This document shows, one piece after another, positions 1-8,773 of a DNA stretch of 64,000 bases (positions are counted from its first letter, which is position 1; every line of letters begins with the position of its first letter). The DNA lies in the NCBI RefSeq assembly GCF_004310325.1, contig NZ_SIRT01000008.1:111833-175832 (forward strand), given 5' to 3'. Under the pieces are notes generated by a model, which made no database searches, was not told the DNA's origin, and worked only from the letters and a program-made list of their open reading frames with translations. A program made the position numbers and the translations under genes. The DNA is from Hyunsoonleella flava. Lineage in GTDB: Bacteria; Bacteroidota; Bacteroidia; Flavobacteriales; Flavobacteriaceae.

Positions 1-712
1 CATGTGTTATTTGTTTTGGATAGGGGAAAACCGTTTTTTTAGGGTATACTAAAACTATTTTTTTGTACTTTGAAATTTTTGAAAAACCATCTTTTAGCGC
101 ATTATAAATGTCATTTTCATAGTCTTCATATACAGTGATGATATTGTTCTTAATAGGTGTTTTTTTGTTCCCTAATATGATAAGCTTATCTTTTGGAATT
201 TTGATTAACGCTTTTGATACTGGAATGGTTGTGCTTATGTGCTCATGGTCTTTGGTTTTAAAATGCGGCATTATTACGTAATAATCATATGCTTTTTTAT
301 GTTTATTAAGTAAATTTAAAAATAAGGATTCATCACAATGATAAATATGAAGATCTGTGTAAGAGTTTGGCCCCATGCTGTTTATAAATGAATAATAGAT
401 CTCCATTTTGTACCAACTCAATTTGTTTATGAGGAATAGGATATTAATCTTCTTAATTAGTTTTGTTCTTGAAACATAGTAGCCTTTTCCTCGTATGGCG
501 GAGATAATGTTCCTTTCCTTAAGAATACTATAAGCTTTTTCTACTGTATCCCTTGAAAGGTAAAAATCTTCACTAAATCTGTTTATTGATGGTATTTTTT
601 GATCAATTTTAAGATTCCCTCTAGAAATATTATCAATAATAGAGTCTACGATTTGTTGGTATTTTGGTATCCTAGAATCTTCATCTATTTTAATATACTT
701 ATATAAATCCAT
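1..712 (-). CDS. GntR-family transcriptional regulator with sugar-binding domain (3' part cut by window edge)
   Basis: The frame is open from an ATG at 712 to the left edge, giving 237 codons. Residues 1-80 form a GntR winged helix: a PKYQQI start, an IPSINRFSEDF helix, SRDTVEKAY recognition helix and an IRGKGYYV wing. What follows (residues 85-237) resembles the periplasmic-binding-protein-like sugar domain found in the GntR/LacI-type regulators of Bacteroidota sugar operons; the end is missing. It lies head to head with the rhamnose operon, so it is probably its regulator, with rhamnose or a phosphorylated intermediate as ligand (inference). Its own promoter probably lies at 1033-1078, which gives a leader of about 310 nt. 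The HTH class is clear; the effector is not. Confidence 0.85.
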   Translation of the reverse strand, partial: MDLYKYIKIDEDSRIPKYQQIVDSIIDNISRGNLKIDQKIPSINRFSEDFYLSRDTVEKAYSILKERNIISAIRGKGYYVSRTKLIKKINILFLINKLSWYKMEIYYSFINSMGPNSYTDLHIYHCDESLFLNLLNKHKKAYDYYVIMPHFKTKDHEHISTTIPVSKALIKIPKDKLIILGNKKTPIKNNIITVYEDYENDIYNALKDGFSKISKYKKIVLVYPKKTVFPYPKQITH

Positions 713-841
713 GATTTGGTTTCTTTTTAAATTGACGCACTTATTATTTAATAAATAAAGCGAAGTTCATCTAAAAAAAGCTTTACGATTAGAGTTTGGG
801 AGCATCACAACCGTAACGTGCCTTTACCTAAATACTACTTT

Positions 842-1069
842 TTATTGTTCTTTATAAATGCCCAGTTTATATGTTACTATATTGTCATAAATACTTTTTA
901 ATGCAACAGGCAGTTCATTTGACTGAAAGTGCTTTATTCTATTGAGTATTTTGTTTATTGGTTTAAAAACACCAACGTATTGTATCAATGCAATTAATTG
1001 AAAATTATCTTCTAGGTATTTGAAATAAGTAACAAAGATATTGCTAAGCGGGTTGGGAATAGTCCTGTG
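842..1069 (-). other. Open frame without ATG in the regulator leader; possible gene remnant
   Basis: On the minus strand a frame stays open for about 75 codons between a TAG at 1072-1070 and a TAA at 844-842. The conceptual peptide looks protein-like (for example ...NKILNRIKHFQ... and ...SIYDNIVTYKLG...) but has no ATG; a TTG would give about 48 residues. The predicted -7 box of the regulator promoter (1040-1033) falls inside the frame. It may be the tail of a decayed gene or chance. The rest of the 713-1331 gap holds the two regulatory sites listed separately and nothing else that I can identify. Confidence 0.25.
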
Positions 1070-1078
1070 CTATCCTGC
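1033..1078 (-). promoter_or_regulatory. Regulator promoter: triple-pentamer operator plus -7 box
   Basis: Read on the minus strand: GCAGG ATAGC ACAGG (1078-1064), then 23 bp, then TATCTTTG (1040-1033), an exact match to the Bacteroidota -7 consensus TAnnTTTG. No TTG -33 element sits at the usual spacing. The same layout recurs at 1257-1302, 13832-13877 and 13961-14006. Likely the autoregulated promoter of the GntR-type gene. Confidence 0.65.
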
Positions 1079-1256
1079 ACGTGTTATTTCTATGTTATTT
1101 GCAATCAGATAGATAGTAAATCGGGCTATAATTTTTTTTAAGGTCTATCTCTTCTAACAAGATGCGTCTCTAAATGATGATTGACAAAATAGAAAGGGGT
1201 TGTTTTTTGATATGTTTAAAATAATAATGTGTAATTTTAAGATAATATTAAGCTTT

Positions 1257-1302
1257 GCAGTATAGTACAGGATAGAAATAATACACTGCTACTCTATTTT
1301 TG
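1257..1302 (+). promoter_or_regulatory. Rhamnose operon promoter: triple-pentamer operator plus -7 box
   Basis: GCAGT ATAGT ACAGG (1257-1271), 23 bp, then TATTTTTG (1295-1302), an exact TAnnTTTG match 30 bp before the ATG at 1332. The operator ends about 36 bp before the inferred transcription start and takes the place of a -33 box, a position typical of an activator site. Confidence 0.7.
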
Positions 1303-1331
1303 AATTGATAAAACTTATTTTGACAATAAAT

Positions 1332-3437
1332 ATGGAAAACATAACCAAAAACTTTAAATACGTAGATTACCTTTGGGATGAAAAAAAGGCTGATAGTCTA
1401 GGTGATAACCAAGTGGATTTATTTTTATACCGTTCTAATATATTAGGAGCCGATTTAAGAATAACAAATTACGGTGGAGGTAATACAAGTTGCAAAACCA
1501 TAGAGAAAGACCCATTAACAAACGAAGAAGTTGAGGTAATGTGGGTAAAAGGGTCCGGTGGAGACATTGGTACTTTAACACGTTCTGGAATTGCAGGTTT
1601 ATATACAGGAAGACTACGTGATTTAAAAAATGTTTACCAAGGTTTACATGATGAAGATAGAATGGTTGGTTTATTTAATCATTGTATTTACGATTTAGAT
1701 AGTAAAGCACCATCTATTGATACACCATTACACGGTCTATTGCCTTTTGCACATATAGATCACTTGCACCCAGATGCTTTAATTGCGGTTGCTGCTGCAA
1801 AAGATAGCGAAAAAGTTACTAAAGAAATTTGGGGTGACACTATGGGATGGGTGCCTTGGCAAAAACCAGGTTTCGATTTAGGATTACAGTTAGAAAAATG
1901 TTTAGCTGATAACCCTGGAATTAGAGGTATTGTTTTAGGTAGCCATGGTTTATTTACATGGGGAGATACGTCTTATGAGTGTTACATGAATAGTTTAGAG
2001 GTTATTGAAATGGCTTCTGAATACATAGAAAAGAAGCTAAAAGAGCAAGGTGAAGTTTTTGGTGGTCAAAAAGTTGAAAGTTTACCTCAGGAAGAGCGTT
2101 TAGAAAAAGCGGCTCAATTAATGCCTTTATTAAGAGGTTTGGCATCATCTGAAAATAGAATGATTGGTCATTTTACAGATACAGATGTTGTGATGCAGTA
2201 TATTAATAGTCACGATTTAGAAAGATTAGCTCCATTGGGAACTTCTTGTCCAGATCACTTCTTAAGAACTAAAATTCAACCATTAGTATTAGATCTTGAT
2301 AAAAACGAGGATTTATCCGATGCGGATGCAATTTTAGCTAAGTTAGAGCCAGCATTTGAGGCATATCGTCAAGAGTATGTAGATTATTACAATACTTGTA
2401 AAAGAGATAACAGTCCTGCAATTAGAGATGCAAATCCAGTAATTATTATCTATCCTGGAGTGGGTATGTTCAGTTTTGCAAAAAACAAACAAACTACACG
2501 TGTTGCAAGCGAGTTTTATATTAATGCAATTAATGTAATGCGCGGTGCGGAAGCTATAACAGAATATACGTCTTTACCAAGACAAGAAGCTTTTGATATT
2601 GAGTATTGGTTATTGGAAGAGGCTAAATTACAACGTATGCCAAAAGAAAAACCCTTATCTAGAAAAGTAGCTTTGGTTACTGGTGCAGGTGGCGGAATTG
2701 GTAAAGCAATTGCTGATAAGTTGGCTGCTGAAGGTGCAAACGTAGTACTTACGGATATTAATGAAGACGCTTTAATTGAAGCGAACGGAACTTACGCAAG
2801 AGATGTGTCTTCTTATGCAATTTGCGATGTAACAAGCACAGATTCTATTGCTAATGCATACAAAAAAGCTGTTCTTGAGTTTGGAGGCGTAGATATTATT
2901 GTACATAGTGCAGGTTTAGCAATTTCTAAACCTTTAGAAGACACAACAGATAAAGATTGGAATATTTTACAGAACATTCTGGTAAAAGGACAGTTCGATT
3001 TAGCAAAACAATTTGCTGCAATAGTTCGTAAGCAAGGGCTCGGAGGCGATTATATAGCCATAGCCAGTAAAAATGGATTAGTTGCTGGACCAAATAATGT
3101 AGCATATGGCACTGCAAAAGCGGCGCAACAACATATGGTACGTTTATTAGCTGCAGAATTAGCAAAAGACAAAGTACGAGTTAATACAGTAAACCCAGAT
3201 GGGGTTATTGTAGGAAGTAAAATATGGGAAGGCGCCTGGGCAGAAGGAAGAGCCAAGGCAAATGGAATTACAGTTGAGGAATTGCCAGCATTCTATGCAA
3301 AAAGAAATTTATTACACGAAATAATCACGCCAGATGATATCGCAAATGGTGTATTTTCTCTTGTAGGTATTCTTGACAAATCTACTGGAAACATTATTAA
3401 TGTGGATGGTGGAATGGCAAATGCCTTTGTTAGATAG
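1332..3437 (+). CDS. rhaEW: Bifunctional rhamnulose-1-phosphate aldolase / short-chain dehydrogenase
   Basis: The 701-aa protein joins a class II aldolase domain (about residues 20-430; metal-binding HIDHLH near 140 and GSHG near 203) to a Rossmann short-chain dehydrogenase (about 445-701; TGAGGGIG nucleotide motif, catalytic YGTAK). The family splits rhamnulose-1-phosphate into DHAP and L-lactaldehyde and oxidises the lactaldehyde. The ATG at 1332 is preferred to a TTG at 1305: the extra nine residues are not protein-like, and 1305 lies only 3 bp after the -7 box. It is the first gene of the rhamnose operon. A 112-bp gap with a hairpin separates it from rhaI. Confidence 0.93.
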   Translation: MENITKNFKYVDYLWDEKKADSLGDNQVDLFLYRSNILGADLRITNYGGGNTSCKTIEKDPLTNEEVEVMWVKGSGGDIGTLTRSGIAGLYTGRLRDLKNVYQGLHDEDRMVGLFNHCIYDLDSKAPSIDTPLHGLLPFAHIDHLHPDALIAVAAAKDSEKVTKEIWGDTMGWVPWQKPGFDLGLQLEKCLADNPGIRGIVLGSHGLFTWGDTSYECYMNSLEVIEMASEYIEKKLKEQGEVFGGQKVESLPQEERLEKAAQLMPLLRGLASSENRMIGHFTDTDVVMQYINSHDLERLAPLGTSCPDHFLRTKIQPLVLDLDKNEDLSDADAILAKLEPAFEAYRQEYVDYYNTCKRDNSPAIRDANPVIIIYPGVGMFSFAKNKQTTRVASEFYINAINVMRGAEAITEYTSLPRQEAFDIEYWLLEEAKLQRMPKEKPLSRKVALVTGAGGGIGKAIADKLAAEGANVVLTDINEDALIEANGTYARDVSSYAICDVTSTDSIANAYKKAVLEFGGVDIIVHSAGLAISKPLEDTTDKDWNILQNILVKGQFDLAKQFAAIVRKQGLGGDYIAIASKNGLVAGPNNVAYGTAKAAQQHMVRLLAAELAKDKVRVNTVNPDGVIVGSKIWEGAWAEGRAKANGITVEELPAFYAKRNLLHEIITPDDIANGVFSLVGILDKSTGNIINVDGGMANAFVR

Positions 3438-3481
3438 ATATAAATAAAAGTAATAATAGTTTGATTAGTTTAGTTAGTTTA

Positions 3482-3535
3482 AAAAGAAAACTTCCTTAAA
3501 ATTTTTACAGTTTTATGGAAGTTTCTTTTCTTTTA
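3482..3535 (+). terminator. Hairpin between rhaEW and rhaI (attenuator or partial terminator)
   Basis: An inverted repeat pairs AAAAGAAAaCTTCC (3482-3495) with GGAAGTTTCTTTT (3517-3529), with one bulged A and a loop of about 21 nt. It is followed by CTTTT rather than a long T tract. It may reduce read-through into rhaI or protect the upstream mRNA 3' end. Confidence 0.5.
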
Positions 3536-3549
3536 AAGGTTAAAAAAAC

Positions 3550-4830
3550 ATGAAAATTCAGCAAGAACAAGTATTCGAAAACAACAAAAAGAACTTAAAA
3601 AATCATGAGGAGAGCTATGATTTTTTAGCAAACAAGTTAAGCAAAGATGGGCACGACGTTTCTAAAATTGTTTCAGAACTATCAGACTTTCAAGTTGCAA
3701 TACCAAGTTGGGCTTTAGGGGCAGGAGGAACACGTTTTGGACGTTTTTCATTTTATGGGGAGCCATCAAGCCTTGAGCAAAAAATAGACGATATAGGTGT
3801 TTTACATAGTTTAACACAAACCGCAGGGGCTGTGTCGTTACATATTCCTTGGGATATCCCTTCAGATTATGCAGCAATTAAAGAAAAAGCAGATGCTTTA
3901 AATATTAAATTCGATGCTGTAAATTCAAACACATTTCAAGATCAAAAAGATGCTGCAGAGAGCTATAAGTACGGTTCTTTGAGTAATACAAGCAAAGCTG
4001 TACGTGAACAAGCTATTCAGCATAACTTAGATGTTATTAAAATAGGAGACAAACTTGGTTCAAAAGCTTTAACAGTTTGGTTAGCTGACGGCTCTTGCTT
4101 TCCTGGACAAAATAATTTCCAAACCGCTTTCCAAAATACACAAGATAGCTTAATAGATATTTATAAAGGATTACCTGATGACTGGAAGTTGTTGGTAGAG
4201 TATAAACCTTATGAGCCAAACTTTTATAGTACGGTAATTCAAGATTGGGGCGCGTCTTTAATGTTGGCAAATGGTTGCGGAGATAAAGCTTATACCTTAG
4301 TAGACTTGGGGCATCACTTACCAAACTCAAATATTGAGCAAATTGTATCAATTTTACAGTTAAAAGGTAAGTTGGGAGGTTTCCACTTTAATGACAGTAA
4401 GTATGGAGATGATGATTTAACGGTAGGTAGTATCAAACCTTACGCCTTATTCTTAATCTTTAACGAGTTGGTGTATGGTATGCAAAACAACCCACAAAAC
4501 CCAGATTTAGCGTGGATGATAGATGCAAGCCATAATGTAAAAGACCCTTTGGAAGATTTGATACAATCGCTAGAAGCCATTCAGGAAGCTTACGCAAAAG
4601 CAATGTTGATTGATCAAAACGCGCTTAAAGCAGCACAAATTGATAACGATGTTGTAAAATGTCAAGAAATTTTACAGGGTGCCTACAGAACAGACGTTAG
4701 GCCGTTATTAGAAAAGGCACGCCTAAATACAGGAGGAGCATTAAGCCCAATAAACGCATACCGTGAGCTAAATGTAAGAGGCAGTTTAATTTCAGAAAGA
4801 GGTAAACATACTGTAGCAACCGGTTTATAA
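3550..4830 (+). CDS. rhaI: L-rhamnose isomerase (RhaI type)
   Basis: The 426-aa protein is a xylose-isomerase-like TIM barrel of the Pseudomonas stutzeri RhaI class, which is unrelated in sequence to E. coli RhaA. It converts L-rhamnose to L-rhamnulose in the cytoplasm with a divalent metal. Visible family segments include VSLHIPWD, the metal-ligand strand VEYKPYEP, VDLGHH, GGFHFNDSKYGDDDL and a C-terminal ELNVRGSLISERG. It ends 8 bp before the kinase gene, which fits a shared transcript. Length and order match rhamnose operons of marine Bacteroidota. Confidence 0.92.
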   Translation: MKIQQEQVFENNKKNLKNHEESYDFLANKLSKDGHDVSKIVSELSDFQVAIPSWALGAGGTRFGRFSFYGEPSSLEQKIDDIGVLHSLTQTAGAVSLHIPWDIPSDYAAIKEKADALNIKFDAVNSNTFQDQKDAAESYKYGSLSNTSKAVREQAIQHNLDVIKIGDKLGSKALTVWLADGSCFPGQNNFQTAFQNTQDSLIDIYKGLPDDWKLLVEYKPYEPNFYSTVIQDWGASLMLANGCGDKAYTLVDLGHHLPNSNIEQIVSILQLKGKLGGFHFNDSKYGDDDLTVGSIKPYALFLIFNELVYGMQNNPQNPDLAWMIDASHNVKDPLEDLIQSLEAIQEAYAKAMLIDQNALKAAQIDNDVVKCQEILQGAYRTDVRPLLEKARLNTGGALSPINAYRELNVRGSLISERGKHTVATGL

Positions 4831-4838
4831 CCACAATA

Positions 4839-6215
4839 ATGAAACAAAAAGTAACCGCCGTTTTTGACATTGGAAAAACAAATAAAAAGTTTTTTCTATT
4901 TGACAAAAAATTTAAGGAAGTACATAAGGAATACATTTCTTTTGAAGAAATAGAAGATGAAGATGGGCACCCAACAGAAAACCTTCCTGCACTAAAAAAA
5001 TGGTTAAAAAAAGTTTTCGATCGTATCCTAGAGAAAAAGGAGTTTAATGTAGAGGCTATCAACTTTTCAACTTACGGTGCCAGTTTTGTACATATTGATG
5101 AAAACGGAAAGCCCCTAACACCGCTTTACAATTATACAAAGCCATTACCAAGCAACATTGTAGATTCGTTCTTTAAGAAGTACGGACCTAAAGAAGAATT
5201 TCTTAAAACTACCGGATGTGTGGATTTAAGTATGCTTAACTCTGGACTACAATTGTATTGGTTAAAATATTCTCAACCAGAGGTTTTTTCTAAAATCAAA
5301 TACTCATTGCACTTGCCTCAGTATTTAAGTTATGTGTTTACGGGAATTCCTTTAAGCGAATATACCAGTATTGGCTGCCATACAGCATTATGGGATTTTG
5401 GAAAGAAAGACTATCATGATTGGGTTTATAAAGAAGGCATAGACAAGATATTACCTCCAATAGTTTCAACTGAAACTAGCGTAAACATGAATTACAATGG
5501 TAATAGAATAAAAATTGGTGTGGGTATTCATGACAGTTCCGCAGCCTTATTACCCTATGTAAGAAGTATTAAGAAGAAGTTTGTTTTAGTGTCTACAGGT
5601 ACTTGGAGTATTGTGTTTAATCCTTTTGCCGGAGATCAAATTTTAGATGATGCATTTAAAAATGATACTCTGAATTATATGCGGATTAATGGAAGGCCAG
5701 TTAGAGCTGCACGTATATTTTTAGGGAATGAATATAAATTGCAAGTAGAAAAACTCAACAAGCACTTTGGCGTAAATGATGAATATCACCAAACAGTTAG
5801 TTTCGATTACGACACGTATCTTGAGATTATGAAGGATTTTAAGTATTGTTTCAAATGGGAAAGTATTACGGACGATAATATGCCTGAAAAGACAGCTTTT
5901 TATTTTGATAAGTATGAGCATGCTTATCATCAAATGATGACGGAACTTGTGCTATTACAAATAAAGTGTATTAAAGAAGCACTAGGTAGTGATGAAATTA
6001 AACGTATATATGTAGACGGCGGTTTTAGTAATAACGATATTTATATAAAACTCCTATCACATAATTTTAACGATAAGAAGTTAAGTACGACAGATGCGTC
6101 CCTTGGTTCAGCACTAGGGGCGGCTATTTCAATTTCAGATAAGAAACTGAATTCGAAATTTTTAAAGCAAAATTATGCTCTTAAAAAGCATGTGCCTTTT
6201 ATAGTTAATGGATAG
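4839..6215 (+). CDS. rhaB: FGGY-family carbohydrate kinase, probable rhamnulokinase
   Basis: The 458-aa FGGY kinase has the N-terminal phosphate-1 motif AVFDIGKTNKK, central GIHDSSAALLPY and VSTGTWSIVFNP segments, and the adenosine-site VDGGFSNND near residue 393. It should phosphorylate L-rhamnulose at O1 with ATP. Substrate choice rests on context: it lies 8 bp after the rhamnose isomerase gene and downstream of the rhamnulose-1-phosphate aldolase. The sequence is diverged from E. coli RhaB, so another ketose (fuculose) cannot be excluded. A 61-bp gap precedes the next gene. Confidence 0.85.
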   Translation: MKQKVTAVFDIGKTNKKFFLFDKKFKEVHKEYISFEEIEDEDGHPTENLPALKKWLKKVFDRILEKKEFNVEAINFSTYGASFVHIDENGKPLTPLYNYTKPLPSNIVDSFFKKYGPKEEFLKTTGCVDLSMLNSGLQLYWLKYSQPEVFSKIKYSLHLPQYLSYVFTGIPLSEYTSIGCHTALWDFGKKDYHDWVYKEGIDKILPPIVSTETSVNMNYNGNRIKIGVGIHDSSAALLPYVRSIKKKFVLVSTGTWSIVFNPFAGDQILDDAFKNDTLNYMRINGRPVRAARIFLGNEYKLQVEKLNKHFGVNDEYHQTVSFDYDTYLEIMKDFKYCFKWESITDDNMPEKTAFYFDKYEHAYHQMMTELVLLQIKCIKEALGSDEIKRIYVDGGFSNNDIYIKLLSHNFNDKKLSTTDASLGSALGAAISISDKKLNSKFLKQNYALKKHVPFIVNG

Positions 6216-6276
6216 TCCAAGTAATTATAATTAGTTTAAAATTAAATAAATAACATTATTTCCAAATCAAAATAAA

Positions 6277-7566
6277 ATGTCTAAAAACATAAAATTAGTT
6301 CATCCAAGAGATCAAATTACAGAAATCATCAGCAGAGTTTATAAAAGGGGAATGACCACAACTTCTGGTGGTAATATTTCTATTATAGATGAGCAAGGAG
6401 ATATTTGGGTAACACCTTCAGCAATAGACAAAGGGTCTTTAAGAGCGTCGGATATTATATGCGTAAAACAGGATGGAACCATCATCGGTAAGCATAAACC
6501 GTCATCTGAGTTTCCGTTCCATAAGGCCATTTACGAGGCAAGACCAGATATTAAGTCAGTTATTCACGCACACCCGCCAGCTTTGGTGTCGTTTAGTATC
6601 GTGCGTCAAATTCCTAACACGAATATTATTTCTCAAGCAAAACATATATGCGGTCCGATAGGATACGCAAAGTATAGACTTCCTGGTAGTGAAGATTTAG
6701 GAGATGTGATTGCAGATGAATTTAAAAAGGGATACAAAGCTGTTATAATGGAAAATCATGGAACCGTTTTAGGAGGAAGTGATTTAACAGATGCTTACGA
6801 ACGTTTTGAGGCTTTAGAGTTTTGTGCAAGAACTATCATATATGGATCGCAAATAGGAGCACCAAAATATTTATCAGACGAACAAATAGACGCATTTGAA
6901 TCTCAGGCTACTGGTGTGTTGCCAGAAATGGAAGCTACCGACTATACTTCTGATGAAGTGGAAAAACGCTTAGAAATTTGTAAAATAGTACAGCGTTCTT
7001 GTCAACAAGGTTTAATGATTGGTTCCTATGGAACAGTGTCTATGCGTTGGAAAGACAACGACTTTTTAATTACACCAACCAATGTTAATCGATGGGATTT
7101 AGATTTAGATGATATCGTTCAAATAAAAGATGGACATAGAGAGGCTGGAAAAATACCAAGTAGAGCTACATGGATGCATCAAGAGATTTATAATAGAAAC
7201 CCTGATGTCAATTCCATTATCATGACACAATCACCATATCTCATGGCTTTTGGAGTTACAGCAGAATATCTTAACGTAAGAACTATCCCAGAGAGCTGGA
7301 TATTTTTACAGGATATTAATTTTGTTGAGTATGGAAGTCATTTCAGAAAGAATAATAATTCAGATATTGTAGATAACTGTCCTACTGCTTTAATTATTGA
7401 AAATGATTCTGTAATTATTACTGGAGATAAGTTGCTACAAACTTTTGACTATTTGGAAGTTGCCGAATTTAGCGCAAAATCCATAGTACTCGGAAATTCA
7501 TTAGGTGATATGGTACCTATAAATGATGAACAGGTAGAAGATTTAAGAAAGAAATTTTTAGCATAA
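6277..7566 (+). CDS. Tandem class II aldolase/adducin protein with a degenerate second domain
   Basis: The 429-aa protein has two class II aldolase domains. Domain 1 (about residues 5-205) keeps the phosphate-binding TSGGN, catalytic Glu78 (SSEFP), zinc ligands His97 and His99 (HAHP) and His161 (ENHG). Domain 2 (about 228-427) has lost them: SRATW replaces the Glu region near 296, TQSP (317-320) replaces HAHP and ENDS (375-378) replaces ENHG. Domain 1 could be a working sugar-phosphate aldolase such as a fuculose- or rhamnulose-phosphate enzyme. Domain 2 is probably structural. The FMN oxidase gene follows after 5 bp. The true substrate is unknown; rhaEW already supplies the aldolase step for rhamnose. 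Confidence 0.82.
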   Translation: MSKNIKLVHPRDQITEIISRVYKRGMTTTSGGNISIIDEQGDIWVTPSAIDKGSLRASDIICVKQDGTIIGKHKPSSEFPFHKAIYEARPDIKSVIHAHPPALVSFSIVRQIPNTNIISQAKHICGPIGYAKYRLPGSEDLGDVIADEFKKGYKAVIMENHGTVLGGSDLTDAYERFEALEFCARTIIYGSQIGAPKYLSDEQIDAFESQATGVLPEMEATDYTSDEVEKRLEICKIVQRSCQQGLMIGSYGTVSMRWKDNDFLITPTNVNRWDLDLDDIVQIKDGHREAGKIPSRATWMHQEIYNRNPDVNSIIMTQSPYLMAFGVTAEYLNVRTIPESWIFLQDINFVEYGSHFRKNNNSDIVDNCPTALIIENDSVIITGDKLLQTFDYLEVAEFSAKSIVLGNSLGDMVPINDEQVEDLRKKFLA

Positions 7567-7571
7567 AAAAT

Positions 7572-8720
7572 ATGGCAATAAGTTTTGATACACGTTATCC
7601 ATCAATTGATGATTTAAGAACCAAAGCTCAAAAAAAGATACCAAAATTTGCATTTGAATATCTTGATGGTGGGTGTAATGAAGACGTTAATTTAGTACGA
7701 AATACTGCGGAATTAAGGGAAGTACAACTTAAGCCTAATTATTTAAGAAAGCATCATGGTTCTTCATTGAAAACTAAGTTGTTCGGTGTGGAGTATGATG
7801 CACCTTTTGGTATTGCACCAGTTGGTTTACAAGGTTTAATGTGGCCTAATTCACCAGAAATTTTAGCAAAAGCGGCATTTGAGCATAATATCCCATTTAT
7901 TTTAAGTACTGTAACAACAACAAGTATAGAGAGAGCTAGTGAACTAACGGAAGGCAAGGCTTGGTTTCAGTTGTATCATCCTACTGAAAATAGCTTACGT
8001 GATGATATTATCAAACGAGCTGAAGTAGCGGAATGTCCAGTTTTGGTTATTCTTTGTGATGTACCAACTTTTGGTTTTAGACCTAGAGATATCAGAAATG
8101 GGTTGGCAATGCCACCAAAAATGAATCTAGCAAATATTTTAGAGGGTTTCACGCATCCACATTGGAGTTTACAAACTTTAAAACATGGTATTCCTAATTT
8201 TGCAACCTTAAAACCATATATGCCTAAAAACTTGGATTTAAAGCAATTAGGTAAATTTATGGATCAAACTTTTAGTGGAAGACTAAACGAAGAAAAAATA
8301 AAGCCTATCCGAGATATGTGGAAAGGTAAGTTGGTACTAAAAGGTGTAGCTTCTGAGTATGATACAGAAGAGGCAATCAAATTAGGACTGGATGGTATTA
8401 TTGTTTCCAATCACGGAGGTCGTCAATTGGATGCTGGTCAATCTACAGTAAAGCCTTTATCTACTATTGCTGAAAAGTATGGAGACAAAATAGAGGTGAT
8501 GATGGATAGTGGCGTACGCTCAGGGCCAGATGTAGCAAGAGCAATGGCTAGTGGTGCTAAATTCACTTTTATGGGGCGCTCTTTTATGTATGGTGTGTCA
8601 GCACTTGGTAAAAAAGGAGGTAACCACACAATTTCTTTATTAAAAACAGAATTGCAGCAAGTTATGGAGCAGCTATGTTGTGAGACAACGAGCGATTTTC
8701 CTAATCACTTGATAAAATAG
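7572..8720 (+). CDS. FMN-dependent alpha-hydroxy-acid oxidase/dehydrogenase (L-lactate dehydrogenase-like)
   Basis: The 382-aa protein has the full FMN TIM-barrel layout: FEYLDGG near the N-terminus, APVGLQGL, FQLYHP, LVLKGVAS with its FMN-contacting Lys, the catalytic-base motif SNHGGRQLD, and DSGVRSGPDV plus MGRSFMYG at the FMN phosphate. The family oxidises L-lactate, glycolate or related 2-hydroxy acids to 2-keto acids. In this operon L-lactate from lactaldehyde is the natural substrate (inference). It is tightly coupled to the tandem aldolase gene (5 bp), and aldA follows after 53 bp. Note that lutABC next door performs the same net step. Confidence 0.88.
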   Translation: MAISFDTRYPSIDDLRTKAQKKIPKFAFEYLDGGCNEDVNLVRNTAELREVQLKPNYLRKHHGSSLKTKLFGVEYDAPFGIAPVGLQGLMWPNSPEILAKAAFEHNIPFILSTVTTTSIERASELTEGKAWFQLYHPTENSLRDDIIKRAEVAECPVLVILCDVPTFGFRPRDIRNGLAMPPKMNLANILEGFTHPHWSLQTLKHGIPNFATLKPYMPKNLDLKQLGKFMDQTFSGRLNEEKIKPIRDMWKGKLVLKGVASEYDTEEAIKLGLDGIIVSNHGGRQLDAGQSTVKPLSTIAEKYGDKIEVMMDSGVRSGPDVARAMASGAKFTFMGRSFMYGVSALGKKGGNHTISLLKTELQQVMEQLCCETTSDFPNHLIK

Positions 8721-8773
8721 AATAAAACCTTAGATAATTCTAAGATACTAACTAAACCAAACTTTAATATATC

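Noticed and set aside
1305..1331. TTG start of rhaEW
   Set aside because: It lies three bases after the predicted -7 box and adds residues not seen in the family.
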